Assembly: GCA_964471155.1 (NCBI GenBank)
Contig: CAYYFX010000039.1
Location: 1-34,218 of the forward strand
Direction: 5' to 3'
Source: CAYYFX01 sp964471155
Lineage (GTDB): Bacteria; ARS69
Length of the DNA: 34,218 bases
Both the position numbers and the translations under genes were made by a program. Under the pieces are notes generated by a model that ran no database searches, was not told the origin of the DNA, and saw only the letters and a list, made by a program, of their open reading frames with translations. This document shows, one piece after another, positions 1 through 8,042 of the stretch; within the stretch, counting starts at the first letter, position 1; each line of letters starts with the position of its first letter.

Positions 1-7
1 GTGCCGC

Positions 8-1189
8 TCAGCGCGCCGCCCGCCGCGCGCGCGCCGCCGGCAGCGCCGCCAGCCGCTCCGCGGCCGCGCGCAGCGTCTCCATCCGCTTGCAGAAGTTGAA
101 GCGGACACGCGGCCGCGCCGGATCCGCCCGCACGAGGAAGCTGGACAACGGCACCGTGGCCACGCCGATCTCCGTCACGAGGTGGCGCGCCGCCTCCACG
201 TCGTCCGCGAAGCCGAGGTCCGCGACGTCCGTGATCACGTAGTACGCCCCCGCCGGCCGCGACGGCTTGAGCCCGGCGCGCTCCAGCACATCGAGCAGGA
301 AGTCCCGGCGCTCGGCATACCCCGCCGCCATCTCCGCGTAGTACGACGGCGGCATCGCGAGCGCCGCCGCCCCCGCGCGCTGCAGCGGCGCCGGCGCGCC
401 CACGGTCACGAAGTCGTGCACCTTGCGGATGGCCGCGGTCAGCTCGTCGCACGCCACCGCCCAGCCCACGCGCCACCCCGTCACGCTGTACGTCTTCGAC
501 AGGGCGCTGATCGTCACCGACAGGTCCTCCATCCCCGGGAGCGAGCCCGGCGAGACGTGCCGCGCGCCGTCGTACAGGATGTGCTCGTAGATCTCGTCCG
601 ACACGCACACCGCGCCGTGCCGCTGGCACAGCCGCGCCACGACCTCCAGCTCCGCGCGCGAGAAGACCTTCCCCGTGGGATTGTTCGGCGTGTTCAGGAT
701 GACGGCCTTCGTGCGCGGCCCGAACGCGGCCGCGAGCTCCGCCTCGTCGAAGGTCCAGTCCGGCTCCCGCAGCGGGACGTAGCGCGGCACGGCGCCGCAC
801 AGGATGGTGTCCGGCCCGTAGTTCTCGTAGAACGGCTCGAAGACCACGACCTCGTCCCCGGGATCCACGAGCGCCAGCATCGTGGACAGCATGGCCTCGG
901 TGGAGCCGCAGCACACCGTGACGTTGCGGTCCGGGTCCGCGCGGATGCCGTTGTACTCCTCCGCCTTGCGCGCGATCGCCTGCCGCAGGTCGGGCGCGCC
1001 CCACGTGATGGCGTACTGGTTCACGCCGTGCCGGATGGCCTCGCACGCGGCCTCCTTCACGGCCTCCGGCGGATCGAAGTCCGGGAATCCCTGCGCGAGG
1101 TTCACCGCGTGGTGCGCGCGCGCGAGGCGCGTCATCTCCCGGATGACGGACTCCGTGAAGCGGAGCGACTTCGCCGACACGCGCGCCAT
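8..1189 (-). CDS. PLP-dependent class I/II aminotransferase (methionine/kynurenine/aspartate type)
   Basis: This 393-residue protein is a fold-type I aminotransferase that moves an amino group between an amino acid and a 2-oxo acid in the cytoplasm. It shows the LAQGFPDFDPP opening near residue 31, an NxPxNPTG segment near 166-173, the DEIYE motif near 198 and the PLP-binding lysine in SKTYSVTGWRVGW (about K232). A late Arg in the FNFCKRM region probably binds the substrate carboxylate. The 'QGFPDFD...NQYA' pattern is closest to the methionine/kynurenine/glutamine transaminase subgroup; the real substrate cannot be read from sequence. The ATG at 1189 has a GGAGG about seven bases upstream and a promoter-like pair at 1216-1244, so it is probably transcribed alone. 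Length is normal for the family. Confidence 0.93.
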   Translation of the reverse strand: MARVSAKSLRFTESVIREMTRLARAHHAVNLAQGFPDFDPPEAVKEAACEAIRHGVNQYAITWGAPDLRQAIARKAEEYNGIRADPDRNVTVCCGSTEAMLSTMLALVDPGDEVVVFEPFYENYGPDTILCGAVPRYVPLREPDWTFDEAELAAAFGPRTKAVILNTPNNPTGKVFSRAELEVVARLCQRHGAVCVSDEIYEHILYDGARHVSPGSLPGMEDLSVTISALSKTYSVTGWRVGWAVACDELTAAIRKVHDFVTVGAPAPLQRAGAAALAMPPSYYAEMAAGYAERRDFLLDVLERAGLKPSRPAGAYYVITDVADLGFADDVEAARHLVTEIGVATVPLSSFLVRADPARPRVRFNFCKRMETLRAAAERLAALPAARARRAAR

Positions 1190-1215
1190 GCCCGACCTCC
1201 GGAGGGTGTCCGCAC

Positions 1216-1244
1216 ATCGTGCGGGGGTGGCGCGGCCGCGTCAA
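1216..1244 (-). promoter_or_regulatory. Predicted sigma-70-type promoter for the class I aminotransferase
   Basis: Read on the minus strand, TTGACG (1239-1244) is followed after 17 bases by CACGAT (1216-1221), 27 bases before the ATG at 1189. The -35 matches consensus at five of six bases and the -10 at three of six. It lies in the 75-bp gap after the S8 peptidase stop. Confidence 0.5.
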
Positions 1245-1264
1245 GGCGCGCCCCGGCGCGCACG

Positions 1265-3829
1265 TCAGCGGACGCGCACGACCTTCTCCACCGCGGTCGT
1301 CCCCGCGGTCTCGAGCCGCACGAAGTACACGCCGGCGGCCGCGGCGCGCCCCTGCGCATCCCGCCCGTCCCACACGAGGACGTGGGAGCCGGCATCCCGC
1401 TCCCCGCGCGCCAGCGTCGTCACCCGGCGGCCGCGGGCGTCGTACACCGTCACCTCGAGCGCGGCGCGCGCCGGCAGGTCCAGCCGGAAGGCGCTCGCGT
1501 CGGATGCGGGGTTCGCGCCGGTCCTCGCGAAGCGCACGGTCGCGACGGCCGCGGCCGGCGCCACCGCTTCCGGCGCCGCCACCGTGACGGACGTCGTGGA
1601 CGCCGTGTCGGCGACCCCCGGAGCGTAGTTCGGCGCCTCGTCGTACGCGAACGCCATGTAGTGCCACAGCGTGCCCGGCGCGAGCGGCGCGTCCGCCAGC
1701 GGCGTGGTCGAGTGATCCGCGTCGTCGGCGGCCACCACGAACACCCCCGGCGCGGGCTCCTCCCCCGGCGTGTACGTGATCCCCGCCTCGGGCGCCCACG
1801 CGATCGGCGCCGCGGACCGCACGACCAGCGTGCCCGCGCGATCGACGTCGCCCGGCCGGATCCACGTGAGCGTGACCGTGGTGTCGCCCGCGGACTCCGC
1901 CGCGAAGGACGCGGGATCCGCCGGCGGTCGCGCATCGAACCCCGCGAGGGAGTACTCCTGCGGCCCCATCGGGACCGACCCGCCGCGCACGCGCGCGGTC
2001 CAGACCCCCGGCGCGGGGGCGAGCACGCGCACCTGCTCCAGGTTGTCCCGGTGGTTGACTCCGGTGCCCGCGGGAAGCGCGGGGTTCGCCGGGTCCAGCA
2101 CGAAGGGCAGGTACACCGCCGCCGCCGGGGACACGAGCTCCAGGTCCAGGTCGTTCACCAGCGTCGCCGCGGCGAGCTCCGCCGCCGGCGGATCGTCCCA
2201 GGCCAGCGTGACGCGCAGCGTGTCCGTGCCCGCCGGGACGAAGAACGTCCACTCGTCCGCGCCGGCATCGTCCACGGCATCCTCGATCGTCGTGGCCGTC
2301 CGCAGCGCCGCCACGGTCGCCTCCAGATGGATCGCCCCCAGGCCGAAGCGGTAGTCCGGGCCCGCCGGCCCCCGGTCCTGCGCGTAGCCGCCGAGCAGCG
2401 CCTTCGCGGTCGCCGGGCGCGGATCCGCGGGGTGGAACGCGCGCCAGTCCGCCGCCAGCACCGCCACCGCCCCGGTGACCGCGGGCGCGGCCTGGCTCGT
2501 CCCGCACGTCGTGTAGTACCCGCCGCCCACCGCGGTGGACGTGATGCCGAGATCACCGGAGGCCTGGCAGCCCGGCGCGGTGACGTCGGGCTTCATGCGC
2601 CCGTCGTCCGTGGGCCCCCAGGACGAGAAGTACGCGATGACGCCCGCGTCGGACTGGTTCGCGCCGACGGTCAGCACGTTCTTCGCCGTGCCCGGAGGCG
2701 GCAGCGACCCGTACCCTCCGGGAGCGGACGCCGCGCAGTCCGCGTCGTCGCGCTCGTTCCCGGCCGCGAACACCACCGGCAGCGGCTTCCCGTACGCACC
2801 GCGCACGATCGCGTCGAACTCGGGCGCGTCCGCCGCGTAGTCGCCGTACAGGGAGCAGTTGGAGCTGTCCACGGTGGCGGTCCACGAGTGGTTCGTCAGG
2901 TCGATGTCGTGCGCGGCCACCGCGCTGTCGATCTCGGCGAGCACGTCCGGCACGTCGTACACCACGAGCTGCGCCTGCGTGGCGACGCCGCGCCACTGCC
3001 ACCCGCCGCCGCCGTGCGCGAGGCTGTTCGTGCCGTCGCCGATCAGGATGCCGGCCACGTGCGTGGAGTGCGGCAGCGTGAACATCCCCGGCTCGCCCGC
3101 CGTCACCCGACCCGCGAGGTCCGGGTGCGCGAGGTCCGGGGAGCCGCCGTCCCACATGCCCGCGACGATCCCGGCGCCGGTGAGTCCCAGGAGTTGGACC
3201 TCGTTCACGTGCGCGTCCACGCGCATGCCGTTGTTCGCGAGCTGCGGCGCGGGCGGCGCGGCCTCGACCCAGCGCACGGCGTCGAGCCCGGCCAGGCGGA
3301 CGACGGTCTCCGCATCCGCGATGCCGTCCACGATGCCCAGCCGCGGCAGCGCGCGGGTCACCGCGAGACCCGCGGCGGCGGCGCCGCCGCGCGCGTCGGC
3401 GAAGGGGACATCGGCGAAGACCTTCACGCGGACCGGCACGGGCGACGCACCCGCCGTCGCCAGGCGGCGGGCGAGCGCGGGGTCGGTGCGATCCTCCGGC
3501 CGCAGCGTCCACGCCGCCTCGACGGCGGCGCCGCGACCCGTCGCGGGCAGGGCGGCCGCGGGGACGTTCGCGATCCACCACCCGTCCCCGATCGGATGCA
3601 GCAGGCGGACACCGCCCGGCAGGACCCCCGCGCGGGCGCCCGGGCCGGTCCGCACGAGCGCGTGCGCCGCGCCGCGGGCCTGCACGTCGGCGGCCAGGGA
3701 GGGCTCCACTCCCGTCGCCGATGCGGGCAGGGAGCGGGTGCGCGCGGGCGACGCCGCGGCGAGCGCGGGCGCGAGGACGCCCACGGCGGCCAGCACCGGA
3801 AGCAGGACAGCCGGTCGGGCAAGGCGCAC
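1265..3829 (-). CDS. Secreted S8 (subtilisin/kexin-like) serine peptidase with FlgD-Ig-like C-terminal domain
   Basis: This 854-residue preproprotein has an N-terminal signal peptide (hydrophobic run from about residue 7 to 25, Ala-rich end), a propeptide, then a peptidase S8 domain. Catalytic residues are visible: Asp in GMWDGG (about 226), His in HSTHVAG (about 255), the oxyanion Asn in FAAGNE, and Ser in CGTSQAAP (about 443). A jelly-roll-like domain follows the peptidase (TLRVTLAWDDPP), then a fibronectin-like stretch (VTLTWIRPGD), and the last 90 residues form a FlgD-Ig-like domain (VYDARGRRVTTL, LVWDGRD, GVYFVRLE) of the kind used as a C-terminal sorting tag in FCB bacteria. It probably cleaves protein outside the cell or at its surface. 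The start is GTG at 3829 with GGAG six bases upstream; a good promoter lies at 3864-3893. Confidence 0.92.
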   Translation of the reverse strand: MRLARPAVLLPVLAAVGVLAPALAAASPARTRSLPASATGVEPSLAADVQARGAAHALVRTGPGARAGVLPGGVRLLHPIGDGWWIANVPAAALPATGRGAAVEAAWTLRPEDRTDPALARRLATAGASPVPVRVKVFADVPFADARGGAAAAGLAVTRALPRLGIVDGIADAETVVRLAGLDAVRWVEAAPPAPQLANNGMRVDAHVNEVQLLGLTGAGIVAGMWDGGSPDLAHPDLAGRVTAGEPGMFTLPHSTHVAGILIGDGTNSLAHGGGGWQWRGVATQAQLVVYDVPDVLAEIDSAVAAHDIDLTNHSWTATVDSSNCSLYGDYAADAPEFDAIVRGAYGKPLPVVFAAGNERDDADCAASAPGGYGSLPPPGTAKNVLTVGANQSDAGVIAYFSSWGPTDDGRMKPDVTAPGCQASGDLGITSTAVGGGYYTTCGTSQAAPAVTGAVAVLAADWRAFHPADPRPATAKALLGGYAQDRGPAGPDYRFGLGAIHLEATVAALRTATTIEDAVDDAGADEWTFFVPAGTDTLRVTLAWDDPPAAELAAATLVNDLDLELVSPAAAVYLPFVLDPANPALPAGTGVNHRDNLEQVRVLAPAPGVWTARVRGGSVPMGPQEYSLAGFDARPPADPASFAAESAGDTTVTLTWIRPGDVDRAGTLVVRSAAPIAWAPEAGITYTPGEEPAPGVFVVAADDADHSTTPLADAPLAPGTLWHYMAFAYDEAPNYAPGVADTASTTSVTVAAPEAVAPAAAVATVRFARTGANPASDASAFRLDLPARAALEVTVYDARGRRVTTLARGERDAGSHVLVWDGRDAQGRAAAAGVYFVRLETAGTTAVEKVVRVR

Positions 3830-3863
3830 GGTCGACTCCGGGCGAGCCGGGAAGGGTGTCCCG

Positions 3864-3893
3864 ATTCTAGCCCGCGCCGCCCGCGTCCCTCAA
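3864..3893 (-). promoter_or_regulatory. Predicted promoter of the S8 peptidase gene
   Basis: On the minus strand TTGAGG (3888-3893), an 18-base spacer, then TAGAAT (3864-3869), which matches the -10 consensus at five of six positions. It lies 35 bases upstream of the GTG start in a 150-bp intergenic gap. It is one of the clearest promoters in the window. Confidence 0.6.
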
Positions 3894-3979
3894 CGGGGCT
3901 GGCGCCCGGCGCCTCCCGCGTTTGGCCGATCCTCGCCTCCGCCGAGCAGGACCGGCGGTCCCTTCGCAGGTCGATGCGG

Positions 3980-5761
3980 TCAATCCAGCCGCGCGAGCAC
4001 CACCAGCGTGCGGTCGTCCACCTCCCCGGTGGGCGGCGCCGCCTCGTCCGGCAGCCGATCCAGGAGCGCGTCCGGCAGTTCCGGGGGCGTGACCCCCTCC
4101 GCATCCAGGGAGCGCACCAGGCGGACGAGACCCTCCGCGCCCAGGGGCTCCTGCCCCTCGCCCTCCGCGTCCGTGAGGCCGTCCGTGTACAGCAGCAGGC
4201 GGTCGCCGGGCTCCATCCGGGCGCTCGCCCCCCGGTACACCGCGTCGGGGAACACGCCGAGCAGCAGGCCGCCCGCGGTCAGCGGCTCCACGCCGCCGGA
4301 CCGCCGGAGGAGCAGCGCCGGCTCGTGGCCGCCGCTCGAGTACGCCAGCGTCCCGTCGGCGGGCGTGTAGATGCCGAGGAACGCGGTGACGAAGTAGTCC
4401 GGCTCCAGCTCCGCGCACAGCACGCGGTTCACGCGCTCCAGCACCACGGGCGGATCGTCCGCGCGGCGGAGCTCCGCGCGCAGCTCCGCGCGGAAGCTCG
4501 CCATGATGAGGCTGGCCGGGATCCCGTTGCCGGACACGTCCGCGATGACGATCGCCCAGCGGTCCGAGGGCATCGGCAGGAAGTCGAAGTAGTCCCCCCC
4601 GACGGCGGACGACGGCTCGTTCCTCCCCTCGAGCACGTGCCCGCCGATGCGCGGCGCGCGCCGCGGCAGCAGCGCGGCCTGGATGTCCCGCGCCACGAGG
4701 AGCTGGTCGTCGAGGCGGCGCTTCTCCAGCGCCTCCGCGTGCAGCCGCGCGTTCATGATGGAGATGGCGGCCTGGTCCGCGAAGCTCGTGAGCCGGCGCA
4801 GGTCGCGGCCGCCGTACGCGTTCTCGCGATCGCTCTCCAGGTTCACGACGCCGATCACGCGGCCCTCGTACGACAGCGGCGCGGCCATCTCCGAGCGCGT
4901 CCCGTCGCGCGCGGCCACGTACCGTCCGTCCTCGTGCACGTCCGGCACGATGATCGGCTGTCCGGTGCGCGCCACCCAGCCGAGGATGCCGCGATCCACG
5001 GCGAGGCGCGCCCCGTCGATGCGATGATCGTCGTAGCCCAGGACGGTCTCCTCGGTGAGGGTGCCGCCCTCGCCCACGAGGAAGATCCCGATCGCGTCCG
5101 CGGGGATCAGCTCGCGGATCGCCTCCACGATGGACGCCAGCACCTCGTCCAGCTCCAGGTGCGACGAGATCTTCCGGCTGATCTCGACGAGGAGGCCGAG
5201 CTCGCGCGCGCGCCGCGTCTGCGCGCGCAGCAGCCGGCCCACGTCCAGCGCGATGGCCAGGTGGTCGGCCACGGACCGCAGCGCGGCCTCCTCCTCGTCC
5301 AGGCGAGGCCCCGGGTCGTCGCGGTACGCCACCTCCAGCGCGCCGAGCATCCGGTCCAGCCGCGACAGGGGCGCCGCCACGCGCACCGCCGGCACCGCGC
5401 CCAGCACTTCCGCCGCCGCGCGCGCGCCGGGAGTGTCCGTCTCGCGGCGGATGCCGCCGTGCCCCGTGGTCAACACCTCCTGGGCGAGGCGCGACGCGAG
5501 GACGTCCAGGGCGCGCGGCGCGGCGTCGCCGCGCACCAGCACGTGGGCGCCGCGGTCGACGTCGTCCCGCGCCACCAGGAACGCCGCATCGGCGCGGACC
5601 ACCCGCAGGGCGAGGTCGAGCGCGAGGTGCAGGGCCCGCTCGCGGTCGAGCGACGCGTCCAGCAGCTCCCCCGCGCGCAGCAGCGTCTCGAGGTCCTCGA
5701 CGCGGCGCGTGAGCCGCTCCAGGCTCCCGGCGCCGCCGGGCCCGCCGGCCGGCTCAGTCAT
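3980..5761 (-). CDS. GAF-GAF-SpoIIE (RsbU-type) PP2C serine/threonine phosphatase
   Basis: This 593-residue cytoplasmic protein has a short coiled N-terminus, a first GAF domain (about 30-185), a second GAF domain (about 195-355, with GILGWVARTGQPIIVPDV and AAPLSYEGRVIGVVNLES), a helical linker (DDQLLVARDIQAALLPR) and a SpoIIE/RsbU phosphatase domain (about 385-593). Metal-binding acidic residues are present in VGGDYFDF, ADVSGNG, TDGLTDA and DDRTLVVL. Proteins of this build dephosphorylate STAS-type anti-anti-sigma factors in partner-switching stress responses. No STAS or RsbW partner is visible here, so the target is unknown. Its ATG overlaps the stop of the upstream cupin gene by eight bases, indicating translational coupling. 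The GAF ligand is not predictable. Confidence 0.93.
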   Translation of the reverse strand: MTEPAGGPGGAGSLERLTRRVEDLETLLRAGELLDASLDRERALHLALDLALRVVRADAAFLVARDDVDRGAHVLVRGDAAPRALDVLASRLAQEVLTTGHGGIRRETDTPGARAAAEVLGAVPAVRVAAPLSRLDRMLGALEVAYRDDPGPRLDEEEAALRSVADHLAIALDVGRLLRAQTRRARELGLLVEISRKISSHLELDEVLASIVEAIRELIPADAIGIFLVGEGGTLTEETVLGYDDHRIDGARLAVDRGILGWVARTGQPIIVPDVHEDGRYVAARDGTRSEMAAPLSYEGRVIGVVNLESDRENAYGGRDLRRLTSFADQAAISIMNARLHAEALEKRRLDDQLLVARDIQAALLPRRAPRIGGHVLEGRNEPSSAVGGDYFDFLPMPSDRWAIVIADVSGNGIPASLIMASFRAELRAELRRADDPPVVLERVNRVLCAELEPDYFVTAFLGIYTPADGTLAYSSGGHEPALLLRRSGGVEPLTAGGLLLGVFPDAVYRGASARMEPGDRLLLYTDGLTDAEGEGQEPLGAEGLVRLVRSLDAEGVTPPELPDALLDRLPDEAAPPTGEVDDRTLVVLARLD

Positions 5762-6203
5762 CGATCCACACGCGATCCACGCCGTCGAAGGACGGCGCGA
5801 ACACGCTGACCGCCTCCACCGGCGCGCCGGTCACCTCCAGCGCGTGGACCGTCCCGCGCGGGATGCGGATCACCGCCCCCGGCTCCACGTCCACGGTGTC
5901 GGCGTCCAGTCGCAGGCGTCCGCGACCCGCGAGCACGACCACGGTTTCGTCGTGCCGGCGATGGAGGTGCGCGCGCACGGCGGTCCGGATCCGCAGGTGC
6001 TGCGCGCTGCAGGTCTCCCCGGCGCCGATCGCCATGCTGGCCACGTCCTGGTCGGGCAGCGAGGCGCCGGCGGTGTCGTAGACCACCGGCGAGGACGGCG
6101 CGCGCTCCGGCGCGAACCGCACGGCCACCGCCACGACCAGCGCGCTCACGGCGAGCGCCGGGCCGGCCGGCCCGCGTCGCACGTGGTTCCACCACTCCCC
6201 CAT
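5754..6203 (-). CDS. Membrane-anchored single-domain cupin protein
   Basis: This 149-residue protein has one N-terminal hydrophobic segment (about residues 13-30) that looks like a signal anchor, then a cupin barrel. Both conserved cupin motifs are complete: HLHRRHDE with Gly six residues beyond the Glu (motif 1: H-x-H-x4-E-x6-G), and GAVIRIPRGTVH (motif 2: G-x5-P-x4-H), so a metal site is likely. The ligand is unknown. I chose the ATG at 6203 because the G-rich ribosome-binding site ends five bases before it; a GTG at 6209 would overlap that site. The gene is followed by the GAF-GAF-SpoIIE phosphatase with an eight-base overlap, so the cupin may be an envelope input or partner for that phosphatase. 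That link is inferred from gene order only. Confidence 0.85.
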   Translation of the reverse strand: MGEWWNHVRRGPAGPALAVSALVVAVAVRFAPERAPSSPVVYDTAGASLPDQDVASMAIGAGETCSAQHLRIRTAVRAHLHRRHDETVVVLAGRGRLRLDADTVDVEPGAVIRIPRGTVHALEVTGAPVEAVSVFAPSFDGVDRVWIDD

Positions 6204-6208
6204 GGACA

Positions 6209-6228
6209 CCCCCCGAGGTGACGGGGGG
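6209..6228 (-). promoter_or_regulatory. Hairpin that buries the ribosome-binding site of the cupin gene
   Basis: In the mRNA sense, CCCCCCG (6222-6228) can pair perfectly with CGGGGGG (6209-6215) around the six-base loop TCACCT. The 3' arm is the only Shine-Dalgarno-like sequence before the ATG at 6203, so folding would hide it. This is either a translational control element or a chance effect of high GC. Confidence 0.5.
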
Positions 6229-6270
6229 CGAGCTTAGCGCAAGTCCGCGCCGGCCGGGTCCCCGTCCCGC

Positions 6271-6297
6271 CCGCCCCGGCTACGACGCGGGGGGCGG
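6271..6297 (-). terminator. Hairpin around the stop codon of the HExxH protein gene
   Basis: CCGCCCC (6271-6277) pairs with GGGGCGG (6291-6297), seven perfect base pairs with a 13-base loop that holds the TAG stop (6280-6282). There is no T-tract after it, so termination function is uncertain. Confidence 0.35.
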
Positions 6298-7323
6298 TCC
6301 GAGGACGGCGCGGCAGGTATCCGCCCCGGCCGCGACCAGCCGGGCCGTGTGCGCGTCGAGGGCGGCCCGCGCCGCCGCGCGGATCGCATCCGCCGGGAGG
6401 TCCGGCCACGGAGCGCCCGGACCCAGGGCGGCGCCGAGGTCCCGCACCACGCAGGCCGCCGCCCACGCGTGCGGCGCCGCCTCGTCGAAGGCGGCGGCGC
6501 TCGCGAAGTGCCCGAGCGTCGCGCGCAGCGTGGAGTCCGCGAGGGCGACCTCGGTCAGCTTCGCCCGGTACTCCAGGTCCGGCTGCAGCAGCGCGGGGAA
6601 GCGCGGGTAGTCCGCGAAGTGGCGCCCCTCGTGCGCGAGGTAGCCGACGCGGAAGCTCTCCGACGCGGGATCGTAGGAGTCCGCGACGCAGAACAGCCGC
6701 TCGGGCCCGGCCCAGCCGCCGGTGAACGAGCGGCCGAACGTGGCCCACGCGGTCCATCCGGAGGCGAGGAACTCCCGCACGAACACGACCTCCACGGTCA
6801 CCGTCGTGTCCGTGAGCGCGACCGGCGTGCGCGTCGTGTCCTCCCGGGCCCAGATCATCAGGTCCAGCAGCGGCTGCGTGCGCCCGGTGAGCGCATGGAA
6901 GCCGTCCCGCAGCAGCGCGTCGCGCAGCCACTCCAGCGGATCCTCCTCCGCGCCGCACGCGCCGCCCCCCGCCGGCGGACGCAGCGTGCGCACGTCCGCG
7001 AGCAGGCGCGCCTCGGCCGCGTCCGCCGGCGCTCCCCGCATGGCGTCCCGCCAGTACCGGTGGTACGCGCCGAGCACGTCGCGCACGAACGGCGTGGCGC
7101 CCGCCGGGGGCGGGTCCGCCTCGCCGCGGAGGAAACGGGCGTCGAAGCGGGCGGCCAGCGTCCGCTCGTCCGCGGTCCAGGTGGAGTCCGGCGCCGCCAG
7201 AAGCGCCGCGGCGTCGCGCAGGTCGGCCCGCAGGGCCATCGCCCCGTACGCGCCCACGCGGTCGGCCCGCGCCGGCGACGCCGCGACGGGCAGGAGCAGG
7301 GCGGAAAGCAGCAGCACGCGCAT
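6280..7323 (-). CDS. Secreted putative HExxH metallopeptidase-like protein
   Basis: This 347-residue protein has a clear signal peptide (MRVLLLSALLLPVAASPARA). I do not recognise a named family. The notable feature is HEGRHFADYPRF near residue 230, an HExxH zinc-binding pattern, followed about 25 residues later by AKLTEVALAD, whose Glu could be the third ligand as in gluzincin peptidases. Two well-separated Cys residues (GGGACGAEE and FCVADS), plus AAACVV and ADTCRAV, could form disulfides outside the cytoplasm. The ATG at 7323 is supported by GAGGG six bases upstream and by the start of the signal peptide; the frame stays open further upstream but encodes only Arg/Gly-rich shadow sequence. 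It may be co-transcribed with the PAP2 phosphatase 65 bp upstream. Confidence 0.75.
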   Translation of the reverse strand: MRVLLLSALLLPVAASPARADRVGAYGAMALRADLRDAAALLAAPDSTWTADERTLAARFDARFLRGEADPPPAGATPFVRDVLGAYHRYWRDAMRGAPADAAEARLLADVRTLRPPAGGGACGAEEDPLEWLRDALLRDGFHALTGRTQPLLDLMIWAREDTTRTPVALTDTTVTVEVVFVREFLASGWTAWATFGRSFTGGWAGPERLFCVADSYDPASESFRVGYLAHEGRHFADYPRFPALLQPDLEYRAKLTEVALADSTLRATLGHFASAAAFDEAAPHAWAAACVVRDLGAALGPGAPWPDLPADAIRAAARAALDAHTARLVAAGADTCRAVLGPPPAS

Positions 7324-7388
7324 GGCGGCCCTCGCGGGGTCGGGTGTCCCCCTTCGACGCGCGGCGGCCGCGGAACGTTGGCCGCGCC

Positions 7389-7961
7389 CTACCCCGGGCT
7401 CGCGTCCTTCGCGGGGGGCCGCCGGCGGGCGGCGCGCGTGCGCAGCGTGCGATCGAGCGCGTGGAACGCCGCGCCGATCGCGGCCCCGAGCGCCGCGCCC
7501 GCCAGGACGTCCGACGGCCAGTGCACCCCGACGTAGACCCGCGAGTAGGCGACCAGGGCGGAGAGCGCGAGGATCGGCCGGAAGCGGCGGAACCGGAGCG
7601 CGAGGAACGTGCCCGCCGCGAACGAGTTCGCCGCGTGCGACGACGGGAACGACCAGCCGTAGGCGCCCACGAGCTTGCGCACGCCCTCCACCTCGTGGAA
7701 GGGGCGCTCGCGGTGCACGAGCGACTTCATGAGGGCGGAGGAGACCTGGTCCGCGCACGCCACCGCGAGGATGGCGAGGAGCACGGCGACCCGGGTCTCC
7801 GTGCGCCCCTTCGCCAGCAAGGCCAGCAGCAGCAGGATGAGCGGAACGCGCCACGGATCGAAGTCCGTGACCGTCACCATGACGGCGTCCAGCACGGGAT
7901 GGGTCCAGGCGCCGTTGATGAGATCGAACAGCCGGCGGTCCAGCGCGAGCAGCGCCGTCAT
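7389..7961 (-). CDS. PAP2 superfamily membrane phosphatase (undecaprenyl-diphosphatase/phosphatidic acid phosphatase type)
   Basis: This integral membrane protein of 190 residues has about five hydrophobic segments. The three PAP2 signature motifs are complete: KSLVHRERP (K-x6-RP), FPSSHAAN (PSxH) and SRVYVGVHWPSD (SR-x5-H-x3-D). Family members hydrolyse lipid phosphates such as undecaprenyl diphosphate or phosphatidic acid at the outer face of the membrane; the exact lipid is not predictable. The ATG at 7961 is preferred over a GTG at 7967 because GGAGG lies seven bases before the ATG and would run into the GTG. It lies 70 bp after etfA on the same strand with no metabolic link to it. Confidence 0.9.
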   Translation of the reverse strand: MTALLALDRRLFDLINGAWTHPVLDAVMVTVTDFDPWRVPLILLLLALLAKGRTETRVAVLLAILAVACADQVSSALMKSLVHRERPFHEVEGVRKLVGAYGWSFPSSHAANSFAAGTFLALRFRRFRPILALSALVAYSRVYVGVHWPSDVLAGAALGAAIGAAFHALDRTLRTRAARRRPPAKDASPG

Positions 7962-8024
7962 CGGCACCCCTCCGGCCGGCGCGCCGCCGCCCCGCCCGGG
8001 GCGGCCCGGCGCGTGGTCCGGGTC

Positions 8025-8042
8025 CCGCCGCTCACGCGGCGG
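8025..8042 (-). terminator. Hairpin with the etfA stop codon in its loop
   Basis: CCGCCG (8025-8030) pairs with CGGCGG (8037-8042) around a six-base loop that contains the TGA stop (8032-8034). No T-tract follows. It could attenuate read-through from etfBA into the PAP2 gene, or be a by-product of Ala codons. Confidence 0.3.

Noticed and set aside
182..5809. A very long plus-strand open frame (1875 codons) opposite five minus-strand genes
   Set aside because: Its product is a featureless Arg/His/Val-rich chain with no domain, and the minus-strand genes with intact catalytic motifs explain the region. High-GC codon bias keeps the antisense frame open.
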